NCBI GenBank assembly: GCA_034509425.1
Contig: JAVTVJ010000487.1
Location: forward strand, 496,001 to 560,000
Reading direction: 5' to 3'
DNA length: 64,000 nucleotides
From: Eopsaltria australis
Lineage: Eukaryota > Chordata > Aves > Passeriformes > Petroicidae
In this document: one piece after another, positions 48,101 through 61,793 of the stretch
How positions within the stretch are numbered: position 1 is the stretch's first letter
How the letters are laid out: each line of letters starts with the position of its first letter
The notes under the pieces: model-generated
What the model saw: only the letters and a program-made list of their open reading frames with translations
What the model was told of the DNA's origin: nothing
The model's database searches: none
Position numbers and translations under genes: made by a program

Positions 48101-50930
48101 ATGAGATGGTGGTGAAGGTTATCAGAAGAATGGAAGGGTTTCCCTGTAAGGAAATACTACCAAGCCTTGAAATCTTTGGCCTGAAAGAGGAATGACAGAA
48201 AGGTTGAGAGAATGATTAAATGACTCAGTTTTTCTTGTAAGATGGAAGAAAGAAGAGGAAAATACCCCATTTCATTTTCAGGCGTCTATTGTCTACCTTC
48301 TTCCTGAGCTTTTATATTTTTGATCTTGGCAGCTTACAGGGACAAAAAAATTTCCAACTTATGATATTATAAAAATTTCCTTCCTTTAAGAATAAGAAGG
48401 AATTTGAGACATTTTTGAACAGTAAAACCATCAGAAAATGAGATACACAAGCTCTTCCAGTTGCAGCAAAATCAGATCCCACAAAATAAGTCAAATGCAC
48501 TGAAGGCAGACTACGAACTGGGTCACTTTTGCTTTCCTATCCTTTAAGTTATTTCCTTATCCATTTATTTGCCATAAACACAGATAAGATAGTAGATTAA
48601 CTGAGTCTTTGATCTCATCCATGACTACCTTTAGGCACTGAGCTGTAGTCCCTAACTCAGACTAGCATTCCATTAGTCAAGCTTACTGCTGAGGCTGAAA
48701 GAAAACTGCTCTATTTTCTGTGACAGCTCTCTCCTCCAAAAAAAAAGGAGCCTGATGTTCTCCTGTTGTGCAGTTGCAGAGACCGTGTTGGAATTCTAGT
48801 CTGAACACAAAATTGAAGCAGGTGACTCATGAATGCAATTCTTCATTGCCTTTCATGAACATAACCCTAGACCACTTCTGCAATCAAAAAATATCTCCAG
48901 GTTTCTCTGGGGCCTTTAAGAATCTTTGCTGTTATGCTGTTGCTAACACAGTCGTGAAGTCCTAGAACCCCTTACCATTTAGAACAGAAAGAAGTGTTGT
49001 GAGCTTAGATTTACACAATGAGTTACCAGCCAATACATCTCTGAGGACTGCTTGACCCCATTACCTCTGCTTTCTTCTGAAACTGTTTTAGACTGTACAC
49101 TCTTAAAAGGATTAATGTACTTAGATGCTGTTTAGTGTGACAAGGGAGGTAAGGGTAGTCACAGTAGTAACTGAGTAATTCAGCATAATTATGAGGAAAA
49201 TACCTCAGCCTGCTTTAGGATGATCACTGATAAACAAACGATGCTCATGTTGATAGTGATATGAATTTTCTTTGTTATTTTCTAATATATAAATGGAATT
49301 AAAATTATTTTTTTCCTAGTAGGCAGCAAAACAGCAAGCTGACCACTAGCTTCCAGTCAACAGAGATAAACACTGCAGTACATCTGCTCAAAGAGATTAT
49401 CGCTCACTTGCTTGCATACCAACACACAACCTTCTGTTACTCCTGGGGCTGCCTTAAGCTTCTGTCATGGGGAGTCATAAGGAGCTGAAGCATGTTTCTT
49501 CCTGTGCTTGACAGATTGCTTTTCTCATGATGCTGGGAAATGATCTTTCTAGATTTAGCTGATAGAGTAATGGATAGATTTACTGTTCACAAAACTGTCC
49601 CCAGCAGGGTAGCAAATTAAGTAGAACATTGTAGTTATCAGCTTTTAAAAAGTGAAGTGATCAAATACATCTTTTTACAAGAAGAAAGCCGGCAGAGATG
49701 GGATCTTTTGCTATATATTTTCTCTAAACAGAAGCAGAAAGCTGGTAGCTCAGTTTCTTTTAATGGTAATAGGAGATGTTTAGCAGTGAAAGAGAAGGCA
49801 AGAAGGGAGATGTCTAAAGTACCACATGTGCTTATACCTTTACACTACCTTAAGTTTTCCCCTCTTTGAGTGTAAGATAACAGTTACTCTTTCTAGCTTA
49901 GCCTAGCAATGTGCACATTTTTCTTTTACAGTTTGTTGCTATTCCTTGTCATCCACAGTGTCTGCATTTGTCCATCAGGGTTTTGCTTTCTACATTTACC
50001 ACGTGAGAGTGAAGTATGAAATTACTGTATTTTCTGTGCACAGGACTGATCTAGTAGGCAGGAGTTTCTGGAAAGGTCTTGCAAAACACCCTAATGTGTG
50101 CACCAAGGTTGTGTGCCACTGCAGCTGTGGTTAGAGGGAGAGAAATTAAAACCCCAAAACGATAAAAATATATGCAAATGTATGAACATTTATCTTTATT
50201 GTGGAAAGAGTATATAATTTTTACTTAAGAGTTTCTTACTTTTCTTTTTCAGGAGGGGGTGTGTGTTGTTATTGTCTTCTGAAAGGGACAGGTGACAGTC
50301 AGCAGGACTCTTACGGATCTGACCTGAAGCTTCCTGATCTACATGTGTGGTGATAACTGTCATTAACAAACTTAGTGGCTGTCGTAATTCATAGTCCAGC
50401 AAAAGTAAATATAAAAATTTAGTTTCAATTTTTTTAACAAAATATAGGAAAATTGGAAATAGTGTGGAGATTGCCTTTAATTAGGCCTGGCAAGGCTTGG
50501 AGAATTTTAAAATAATTTAAACATGACTATTATCTATATTGTTGGTGTTTTTGCTTTCAGTAATCTACTGTGTTTAAACTCAGAGAAATGCTGTGGAAAA
50601 CATCTTCTAACAAAGATGCTTTGGGAAGCAGGTTGTCTGTCAACTGTACAAGTACTGACCTCTCATCTGACAAGATAGTTTTACACTTTAGTATCATGCT
50701 TATAATTGTTTACATAATAGATTCTGTGTATGTGCAGAAGCTGGTTTTCCCAGTACTGTTGCTGCTGGTTCCCTCCATGGAACCTCACAAAATTAATTTT
50801 GATATTGTTACCACCAACAAACTCCCTTATGGTTTATCCATTATAACACTACCAGTGTGACACTGCCATTACTCATATCATGCTTTGTTCCTTGTATCCC
50901 ATGTTACTTTATCTTGCACTGTTAAATGCA

Positions 50931-51014
50931 TTATTTTTATTTTTATTTTTATTATTTTTATTTATTTTTATTTTTATTTTTATTTATTTTTATTTTTTAA
51001 AATTTATTATCTAT
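50931..51014. repeat. TTTTA/TTTTTA-type tandem repeat
   Basis: About 84 bp composed almost only of T runs separated by single A residues (TTTTTATTTTTATTATTTTT and similar). This is an imperfect pentamer/hexamer microsatellite, or the decayed tail of a retroposon read on the opposite strand. Confidence 0.9.
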
Positions 51015-51589
51015 TTTTTCTGAAGGGCTCTGAGCCAATTGGTCTTCATCTGCATCTCGTAGCTGCATTTTTGGAAGTATAGCTGATGAAAAATAAAGGT
51101 ACAGAAATATTTTCTCTAATTCTTTAAAACCAGGCTATAGTTCTTGGTTTTATAGCTCAGTTTCTCTTTCTCATTTTGATATTTTGGTATTGAAAAGCTT
51201 CAAGGGAAATATCAATTAGATGAGCTCTTAGTTGGTGTCCTTTCCAAGCAAAAGAAAAATTTTGCATTATTTTTGGCTATTTTAAGTGAAGATGGGTGTA
51301 TTTTTATTATTTCCAGAAGTAGCTACTGTAAAGTTGTTCTCATATTTAAAAATTGCCTCTTCACTTTCATTAAGCAGCTTGAGAAGTTACCACATATAAT
51401 TTAGTAAGGTTGTGACTTCGTTTTTCTATGAAGATGTCAGTTACCTCTCAGTTCCACTTCTTTTTTCCTTCTTGCAGATTTGTATGTCTGGAAGAGTTTG
51501 CAGTTTCAGTGTACAATTCTACAAGGCCATATATATTATACACGTATTACTCTGCATGCTGAACAGAGTTGGGATTGTTTAGCTTTCAG

Positions 51590-51900
51590 AAGAGACGACT
51601 CAGGTGAAATCTTAACAACATTTAAAAATACCTGCTGAGAGGGAGTAAAGAGGCAGAAGCAGGCTCTTCAGTGTTGCCAAGTGAAAGGAGATGAAGCAAC
51701 AGATACAAACTGAAATATAAAAAATTCTATTTGAACAGACTTTTTTAATATAGGAATGACTGAACACTGGGACAGTGGTCTCCAGAGAGATTGTAAAATC
51801 TACATTCTTGGAAATACACAAAACCCAACTGAGTAACCTGTTCTGGCTGACCCTGATCTTCCTGGGGGTTGGACAATGTGATCAGCACAGTCCCTTTGCT
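51590..51900 (+). mobile_element. old CR1-like LINE 3' fragment, plus orientation
   Basis: Diverged matches to the CR1 3' end run in order: TGAACACTGGGACAG, GGTCTCCAGAGAGATTGT, CTTGGAAATACACAAAACCC, AACCTGTTCTGGCTGACCCTG and GGGGGTTGGACAATGTGATC. The expected GGTCCCTTCCAACC end has decayed. This looks older than the CR1 copies inside IMPG1. Confidence 0.75.
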
Positions 51901-54593
51901 CACTCAACCATTCTGTGAGACTCTCAGTGAGCAGCACTTCAGACTACTGCAGGGCCTCTATGAGACACACTCAGCTCCAAACTATCTTCAAAGGGGTTCT
52001 TTGATGTGGCAAGTATATTCACACACAAAGATTTCGGAGTATAATACACAAAGAGCAGGAAGAATTATTCCATGTAAAATTAGGAGTCTAGGAAGCTGAA
52101 TTACACTTCAAAAAAGGAAAAAAATTAGTCTGAATAGGAAGAAAAAATTTATATAATTTGTTCATTTCTGGAACAGAATTCTGTGATGACGCAAAAGGTT
52201 GAGTATTGTTAGAAATGGTGTTAATAGCATGTTCAGATTTTTTATTTTTTAATCGTAGTTCTTTCTGTGATTTCTAGAATAGGCTTCAAAATTTCAAATA
52301 ACACTGTACATACAAATTCTCAATTAAAGAGGACCCTTCCCCAGAAATGAATGCAAAGAATTGACCAAAGTAATAGGATGGGAATTCAAAAATATTTTCA
52401 CAACACAGTGTCAGTTGTGGTTAAATTACTTCCAGTTTAAAACCTGCATCCTGAGATGCACTGATGGGGCATATGGTTGGCAGAAAGGGAGAAGCTGAGA
52501 AGAAAATCTCATTTTCTTTCCCCTTCAGTCCAGAATAAACCCTAAATTCTCAGTCTTTGATTGATATTTTGTATTAATTTTTTGAAATCACATTTTCCAA
52601 CCAATTATTTGTCCAAGTACCATTTCTTGATTCTTTCCCCTGGTCACCATCTGGCCTCTCGTCTGGTCTCTTTTCCCCATGTTACCATCTGCATTCTCTG
52701 CTTTCTGACCTTCCTATTTCATTCCATCTCCTAATTTAATTCTGCTTCTTTCTGCAGTTTTCACATCCCCTCTGTGTTTCAGTCTGAAGTGCTTTCCGGC
52801 CCGCTATGGTGGATTATTTTGCAAGCTAGGAGTAGAGTGGAGGATTGTTGTGTTTGTTAGCTACCCCTGGTAGATAACTGCAAGGTAAGAAGTGAGAAAC
52901 TACTTCTTTTATCTTATACAATACTACCATCCACTGGCAGTTCCTCCTTCTTTCCCTCTGCATTTCACTGATGGCTACAGTAATATATAAGTACCTCCTG
53001 TCTTCAAAAGTTGCTAGAGAATTACAATTTAGAAGACCAAATAGCTTACCTTTTATTAGGCAAAATAAGCAACTGCAGTGTACCTTCTTTCTACCTCCCA
53101 GCAGATTGTGTGAAAATGAGAGTTTATTTATCTCCTTTTCAGGCATCTTTTCAATTTCAGCTTCTCATTCTTCATTGCTAACTCCAGCTTCCCACAGTGG
53201 CCCCAACTTCTTCACACTGCAATGCAATGAGGGCCCTCCCTGGAGGATACAGGCTTCAGAAATCAGCCTCTGTTGTCAGCTGAGCTTGATGTTCTGCTTA
53301 ATGCTGATGGAAGAGGATGTGTTATATGTGTTCCTCACACCTCACCCCTGAGAAAACTGAGCACTGTACCGGGACTCCTCACCATTCTGATCTGAGACAG
53401 CAGAGAATAGGCCCCCTCCGGGATCCAGCCGCTTTTTGCACCACACTGATGATCAGCCAGACAAATGGTTTTGGAGGAGCCAGCTCAAGGCTGATTCTTT
53501 TCTGTATAGCCTCATACCTGTGTGAGACATGCTGGTTGGCTGTGTGTCCTTATTGCCAATTCATGGCTGCCTTCGTGCTGTGCACTTGTTAGAGGCAAGC
53601 CAAGGTAGTGCCTCTGTCCCTATACAGTTCACACCACAGGCATCTGACTGTTTTTTACAGTTCCTGTTAGGAACAGTGCTGCCCTGTGCCATGCAGCCAC
53701 CTTCTGCACCCCCTGAGCTTCATTTCTGACAGACCCTGAGCTCAATCTCACTCCAGACTCTTCCTGTGTGCCTCTCCTCCCTTCCTCTGGCCATCTATCC
53801 CCTGTCCTCTTTCTTTTTGTCAAATAATCCCTTACTAATTAAAGTCTGCCCAAAGGACAAGCAAACAAAAGTATCTGAACTGACATAAAATTTGCCAGCT
53901 CTTACTCCTCTTGCTCTGTTTGTGTGCTTAATCCTCTCTCTAGCTTTTATCTGCCTTTCTATTTAGATAAGAAGCTGTTATGGAATAGGGATGCTGTGTG
54001 TGTGTTGTACAAGCCCCACCTTCATAAACACTCAGCTGACAAATAAATGCTACTATCACACTGTATTTGAAGGTTATCAGAGGCTGCTCTTGCCATGTCT
54101 CAAAGGTGTTAGGGGCAGCTGTTTTGCTGCTGTTCTGTTTGAGATCTGTTTAGGATTCTGCTCCTGCAAAAAGGTATTTTTTCATGAAACTGCTCACATT
54201 CTCATCAGGCTGGAAGCTTTTTTGGGGCTCAGATGCGTTCCTGGATGCTAGATTCCATGAAAATGTTCTAGGAGAATTTTATAGACCACCACTTTAAAAC
54301 AAACAGGTCTCTTTAACCTATCTTCACACATGAGAACTTGGCATTAGCTCCAACTTACCCCCTCAAACATCTTGAAAACCTTTGGAAGAAAGAAAAATGT
54401 CTTTGCCGGTTTTCAGTTTAATGTGCATTTTTGAGAACTTCTGTAATTTGTGTAGCAGTTCCAAAAGTCCATCTGTGTTTATGTGCAGCTAATGTTGAAG
54501 CTGTAGCAGCACACACTCAGCATTGCTCAGAAAAGAGAGACAAGAAAAAAATTAAGCAGGCAGTGCAAAAATTCATATTAACCTTTTAGCAGT

Positions 54594-54635
54594 GTATGAC
54601 TACATACACTTAATGTATGTATGACTACATACACT
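54594..54635. repeat. short tandem duplication with 25-bp period
   Basis: GTATGACTACATACACT appears at 54,594-54,610 and again at 54,619-54,635. The unit also contains an internal GTATG/CATAC inverted repeat, so slippage at a small hairpin is a plausible origin. Confidence 0.85.
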
Positions 54636-57049
54636 ACTTAATGATCTAATTTAAAACAAGCATGATCATCCTTATTTAATGCACAGAACACAAGAAATCC
54701 CAGATTAGCACAGGGAGCCCATGCAGGACTTTAGCAGCTGTCTTGTCTTGCCCTAGAGTCTTCACGAGAATAAGTGTGGTCATGACATGTGAAAAAATTC
54801 CTGCTTTCTCAGGACCTGGATTTTCTCTGAAAATTAAATGATCTCTTCATGAGGCCCATTTGCTCAAATACTTTTGAGGCATTCATCAGTCAAATGGTTT
54901 TGCTTTGTAGGCATTCTGTTGATAGGATGTTGGCTTTACCCTAGGAAAGTAAATTAACATATGATTGTCTAGACTTGCCAGAACAAGGTGAAAGAAACAT
55001 TCTGTCCTACCTTTACTGTCAAATTCATATTATTCCCCTTTTACTTTCTGTATATTTGCCCATTTTCTCCTTTTCATACATGAAAAACATGTCTGTATAT
55101 CTTAGTGTTGAAGTTGGCTCTTTGTTATTGCCTGGAAAGAAGAAATTACTTTGGGAAATCCAACACCTTCTTAGGAATAATCCAAGAGAATACTTCACTG
55201 AGCTGAAATTCCTGAACTGGCATTGTGTCTTAGTAGTAATGCAAACTAGACAGCTGATTTTAAAAGAGAACAGTACTTATTAAGCAACATTTCTTTTGGT
55301 GTTGCTAAGCATGAATGTGCTTGTGGGATATCTCTTGATGATCTGAATTTCAGGTCAGGGTTTCAGGTCAGATATATAGGGTGGAGTGCAAAACAAATTG
55401 TTGATATTCAGACTTTATAACTGACAAGAGGGGAAGTTTCCCATGTTTGTATTTCCAGGACTGTACCTTCAGGATTTGTGCTGTCTGGATTTGGACTCAA
55501 CCATTTGTCACATCTACTCTTGCAACACAAAGGTGGGACATAGTTTATGACAGAGAGAGGCTTTAAGGGTGAGATGCTTGCTTTCACAGAAGTCTAACAC
55601 TGTTAGTATTTGAAGACATCAGTGGCCACTTTTGAGAAAGTTACGTTTTTTTTAAACTATGTGCTATAAAATCTAACTTTTCTGTCTGTAAAATTTCCGA
55701 ACAAGCTGAGACTCATGAAGGTCAGAAAAGAGAAGTCAATTTACATAGATTAAAAGAATAAGTTCTTGGCATTATGGAAATGATTAGAAAAAAAAAATCA
55801 CACTCTGATTAGCAAAAATCCCTCATAATAACCAGGTTTTCATCCTGAAGCATACTATAAAAACAAGTGTAAAAAGCCCAACAAACTTACAAAATGAAAA
55901 GAGGTTGGAATGCAGATATTGTGATGAAATAAAATGGATCATAAGGAAGAGATAGAGAGAGAAGAAATAGGAGGTCCAGTAGTAGCAAACACTTTATAAC
56001 AACGAGAAAAATAGAAATGATAGAAAGCAATGGAATGTAATGGTATGTATAAGCACTCAGGAAACAGATGTAATTTCTACCTAAAATATCCTAGAACTTT
56101 GCAAAACTAGGAAAGAGGATGGGAGAGATGGACTAAGTTCTGATCTTACATATACTTTACAAGTCCATTACTAGGACCACTAGTGTCAGTATTCCTATGT
56201 CAGCTATGAAAGGGAGCTAGTGTACTCTATGTTTTTCCATAATTTAATTCTTTGAATCTAGAAACTGGCTTCTGTTCTGCTACAATATGACAGTCTGATC
56301 AAATTTCTATCATATGTAATAGCCTTTTATCAGTATTCAATTTTCTAATGCAGTAACAAAGCCTTATCACATACGTGACAAGATTCCTGATAACAAAGGT
56401 AAGATAGATTTACATGGTAAAAAATTTCAAATGCATTGGAATTCTCCCAGCAAGACTTTTGACATTGATTTCCTGATGTACCTTGGAAACAGTGCTTACC
56501 CAGCAAATTTCACAGCTAAACAAATAAATAAGCAAACCTGTGAATAAAAACATTTCACTACTGGATTTGTAGAAGCTGTATTGGAGCCACGTGTGCTGCA
56601 TACCTCATGGGAGCAGACTGGATAAAAATGGAGTTCACTGTAAGGAAGAACGCTGACTGCATATACCTAGACCTAGGTATAAGTGATTTACCTGGCTGAA
56701 ATAACACTTCTGTGTGTTGGCTATCACCACGAGGATGACTGAGAAGCATAAAGCAAAGATACAAAGCTCCTTATTCAATATTATAGAGCCTACCAAAAGG
56801 TACAGAAATGTTTCTGTAATGGATCATCATTACTTCAAAATCGGGTCTTTATTCACAATGGAGGAGAAATGTTTTCAAATTATATTTTGTTTTTCTGCAG
56901 GAAAGCAGTTAATGGCACATAAATTTAAATTGCTATGAATTATGTTACATGCTTAATTTTATTGCATTCATTAAATTATATTACTTTCCACAAAGAACAG
57001 AGTGCTGTAGAATAGTTGTCAGTTTAAGTGTTTTGTAAAACTAACTGAA

Positions 57050-57067
57050 AAGTCCCACGTGGGACTT
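57050..57067. repeat. 18-bp perfect palindrome with E-box core
   Basis: AAGTCCCACGTGGGACTT is its own reverse complement with no spacer. The centre CCCACGTGGG contains the CACGTG E-box bound by USF, MYC/MAX and CLOCK/BMAL-type bHLH factors. Context is intergenic. Confidence 0.9.
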
Positions 57068-59689
57068 AATAATTTTCTTCTATAGAGCTCAGATATGAGT
57101 GCAGACAGTTCTGAAAACTTGCAGAGACTGAAGACAGAGCTTCTGCTGAATGGGAAGAAAGCTTCTCCTTCCAGAAAATTGCACAAATCCAGCAAGAGCA
57201 GATAAGTATCTTATATTTGCATTACTGAGTCTTCTTGTAACCGTCTTAGTAGACTGGATTTGTGCTTTTTTAGTGAAAGTGCATTGCCTTTCAGCTCTTA
57301 AATTAGCTTTATTCTAATTCCCATTAACACACAACAGATGGAGAGCTATAATCTGAAGGGTCCTGTAACTAAGTCTGCCAAGTGTATTTGTGTACAAAGG
57401 ACTTGATTCCATCATGTTTTTGGCTTGATTTCTACAAAATGGTATATAATTGACCTAAAGTACGTCATCAGTTTCATAAAATCTACTGCATCAACTTGTG
57501 AGTAGAGTGTAGCTTACATGCATGTGTTTGTCTGACTGAAGCCCTGGGTACATTCCTTTCTTATGTTCGAAGTTTTCCACTTCAACATAATACATTTATT
57601 AGTTTGCTTAAATTGTCAGCTGTGATTTACAGAGACAGCAATCTCAGAATGATAAACAAATGGCAAAGACATAGTATAAACAGTATACCAAGACAAACTA
57701 GCTGTTTGTCTTGGATTCAGGATTTGTATTTGTTCTGGATTGTGACTGGATTGTAAAAGTAAGTTGTAGTTTCGGAGACATCTTAAAATTTTTTACACAA
57801 GAATTCAAATGTCTCTGACTTACAAAGGCTGGTGCAAATTTAGGATGGAAATGAATCATGACACTTACTTTCTCAGAACCTCTTTTATAATATATAGTTT
57901 ACTTATGTCATATTCTACAGAATATAAAAATAGTGAAAAGAGCAACAAGTAAGAGGTTCACTAAAAATCTTCTTGCTGAGGTGCTTGTTGAGTGTGAGGA
58001 AACTGACACAGTCCTACACATTCACAATACATATAAGTAAAATAATAAGAATACACAATTTGCTAAATTGCAGGAATTAACTTCCCATGCAAGTGTCATA
58101 ATTTCTTTCAGTGCTATAGGAAAGCAATTAGAATTGTTTCTACAGTTGTTGCTTTTGTTACATTTACAGATTTCTTTACATAGAAATGCATTTAGTATCA
58201 GGCAATTCTGATGCTTCTGAATATATTTCCACTTTGTAATATAAAAGGACTTTGTGAAATTAAATGACAGCTACTGAAGCATTAGGGAATATAACAATAT
58301 TGTACAGCACTGTCCAGTTTGCCACCTGATAGAGCAGAAAAGCACCTTTCCCCCCCTGTTTTTGTGAGGCTTATTTCATGTCCACACATGCAGAATGGAT
58401 ACTTCAATACTGATGGTAAATTCTGAAAATTCCTGTTTGTTGGGTGCATTATAAAAATGCATTCCTTCTGTTGATAGAACAGATAATATCAGCTCTTCTG
58501 ATATAATGCAAACTGGCCTGTTCTACTTTAATTGTGCTGTCGGTGTTCCTGTTTAATTTATTTATAGTCTCAAGGGAATCAGTGTGTAGTTTTTTTACAC
58601 CTGAGTTTGAAATTTAAGATTTATGTTTTTAAGGCAATTTGCAGTTAAATTTGAGAGGGGATTGGTTATGAAATTGCTGAGTCCAGAATTCCAGTCTAAT
58701 GAGAAACCACGGCTTATGAGAAAATCAACAGGCTTTCATCCCCACAAAATCTACTTATGAGAAAACCAGAAAGTTTTAATTCCCACAGAAATCACTTCAT
58801 TATCCTAGAGACTGCATATTGCATACGGAGAATGAGTAGAGAGCAAATGCCAGAGCAGTACAAAGGCACAGACTCAAGTGGAGAGGGAAAGGAAAGTACA
58901 AATATGCTTATGGCACATGAACAAGTCAATTGGATCTTTAATTGTCATTGGTAAAGCTGTTAGTCTAAACTGGACAAACTGAAAGACCTGACATAAAGGA
59001 CAGTCGAGAGCATCTTGTCCTACTGAATAGAAGGAATGATGCTATTTAACTGGGATTAGCTCTCTGATATTTCTGGATATGTAAACACCTGGATTACATC
59101 TTCAAAATGGTAAACAACAGGCCTTCTTAAAGAGGAGACCTGTTAACAGGATAGTATCAAGCATAAATACAGCAAGCAGACTTCCCAGAACTGACCTAGT
59201 TCAGCTTTGTGTTGTTTACCAGGGACTGCACCTCGTGCAGAATCCTACCAAGTGTGCAGGGACATCTAATGACCGAATCAGAGACTGCAACTGAACTCAC
59301 TCAGGCCACCTGAGCACACTAGAAATAAGAACTGCACACAGGAGAGGCTGGGGTGAGTGCAGCCATCGCAGGTGTTCAGAAAATTGCCTCACATACATGC
59401 AAATATTGCCTTATAGAATAGAAAATTGTTATCTGAATAAGAATGCTGAATGAGGCTGTAATTGGAATAATCCTGACTGATGCAGCATTAAAGTTAATTG
59501 AAACAACCTAAAACCAACCAGTTCCCATCCCCTGTATTTTTGCAGCTGAACAGTGTGTAGTTTTAAAGTGATGGGATGTATCCGTATGTAAAAAATCAGA
59601 GTACTGTTTATACATTAAAAAATCATCTCAGCAATCTACTTAAGGCATAAGGATTTGGGGAAGTGTAATTAGTCTAGTATTCTGGGAAT

Positions 59690-59800
59690 TTAGAAAGCTG
59701 GATTGAATTCTGTGTTCATCTACAGACAACTGTGTGACCTTCAGCAGAGTCCTTGGGTCAGATCGCCAAGGCTGCAGTGAGGGGGAGTTAGAGGCTTAAA
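59690..59800 (+). repeat. possible ancient MIR/CORE-SINE remnant
   Basis: The segment around AACTGTGTGACCTTCAGCAG followed by AGTCCTTGGGTC resembles the MIR/CORE-SINE central block (TGTGTGACCTTGGGCAAGTC). The match is short and diverged, so family assignment is tentative. Confidence 0.35.
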
Positions 59801-61750
59801 AGCCTTTGATGATCTGGAGCTTTGTTGATCAGTCTAACTCATCTCCATAAAACTTTCCTCTCTCAAGGCAGTACTGGGAGGACGAAAGTGTAAAAACTAT
59901 GCTTTTATGGTTGTAAGAGAAGTACCACGGATGCTTCAGTAACTGAAAGGCTGTTCTTGTGCACAGTTGCTGACCACACCTCTGTCTTCAGAAGGTGCAT
60001 GCAGGTGCTGGATTGAATCACAATGGTATAGATTTTCTTTCTTGCAAGGGAGAAGTAGTTTTTTTGTGGTTTTGTTTTTTTCCTAGGTATCAGACAAGAC
60101 AACTTCAAGTCTAGGTTAATGATCTGAATAAAAACAGTAGCAAAGGAACTTTTAGCTGGTTGGTTCTGTTTTCATCATGAGATGACTCTACGGTTTATGT
60201 GAATTGTTATAAAAAATTTCATGGTACTCTGATGTTATTAAGACTGACTATCATTACCTACTCAACTTAAATATTTTTCTAGGATTATAAAACTCCTGCT
60301 TTCCACAAAAGTAATAAAAAAAGGAATCCATGACAGACTTTTTCTGTGTTGGAAATGTCAGTGGGCTCTAGGGACATCTTCTCTTATTGTATAGGCCTCT
60401 GTTGCTTCATTGATGTTTCTCCATACAATTTATTTTTCTCTTAATAAAATCTATTTGAAAGTTTCTCTCCTGAGGAATGAAAGCAATTTCATACCTTTGA
60501 ACAGTTTCTCTGTATCTTTTTCTTATAAAGTGGATTTTCAGGAATCATCTTTATCATCTTTTCAGCAGTTCCTGAAGCGTAAGTGATAACTTATTTGTAG
60601 AAAAGAGAAGGATTGTTTTAAGTTTGTTTACATAAGGCTAGAATAAGAATCTTACTGTTGGATTCAAAGAGATTGTTTGAATTTACCTGCACTGATCCAA
60701 TTTGTGCTTTTTTAAAAAAAATAAAAATCATCCCTCTAAAATTATTAGAACCTTGCAAACGGAGATCTGTAGATACAGGCAGCAGAAATAGTGTGGAAGT
60801 GTGATTAGGCCCTGGATCATAACTATCAGTTTGTCTACATTGTTGATTTTTAAAAGACAAGAAAGAATAAAAAAAAAAGAATTAAAAAAAAAGAATTCAA
60901 AAACTCAATAATAACTGTTTTCTGCAATAAAAGGTTGAATTGACAGCATCAATGGTATGCTGCTTTCCTGATTAAAATTTTAAAATGTTTAGTTCTATAC
61001 GGCAGTAAATGCCTTCAGTCTCTTTTACATCAAAGGAGTCATACCACCTTACATTATAATAGAAAATGTCCCAAACTATTTATATAAAAATACATATAGG
61101 TATATTTGCCACTGTAAAACATTATTACTCACACCTGTTCTATTTGTGCTTCATTCTATAAATAATCTTTAGGGGAACATCTAAAGGAATTAGGTTAGGC
61201 AGTAAGATGGCAAACGTAATTCATGGCTGATGTATGCAATGTAATTGTATTAGAAAAAATAAGTGGAACTTCTCTCTCTGGGGTGTGAATACAGAGCCAC
61301 AAAGACTCAAAGACCTGCCTCATCCATCCCTGTTGGTACTTCAGTGAAAAGTAAGAGAAGGTAAGAGAATACCCCAAATAGAAAAGAAATTATCCTGAAC
61401 GTATGTAAAGTTTTAATGTAACTTAATGGGGTACATTTCATTGGAATATTGTGTTTGATTCTATCACCTTTCCTACACAACATTTCTTGTATAATTTTAG
61501 CAAGAAATGTTCCTGGTTTGAGTTTTTCCCAGCAAAATAACCTGATGTAACACTGATGTTTTGAGGCTTTATTTATAGATGCCTGTATCTTAACATCCCT
61601 AGTTGGAGGCTGATATAATAGGTGCAGAGCCTTGTTATTACAGTGGGCATTGACAATGGCTCAAGCTAAATAATTTTCTTGATTTGTCTATGTTTTACCA
61701 CTGTAGCCAGTGGCAAATGTTTAGGGGAAAAGTAGAAAAATAGAGAAAAC

Positions 61751-61793
61751 AGTAGTAGTAGTAGTAGTAGTAATAGTAGTAGTAGTAGTAGTA
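61751..61793. repeat. AGT trinucleotide microsatellite
   Basis: Fourteen consecutive trinucleotide units of AGT with a single interruption (TAA at about 61,771). Such a length is usually polymorphic. It lies far upstream of IMPG1 with no gene near it. Confidence 0.95.

Noticed and set aside
52971..53351. Plus-strand open frame of 126 codons
   Set aside because: It has no recognisable domain, signal or splice context, and composition looks like ordinary non-coding DNA of raised GC content.
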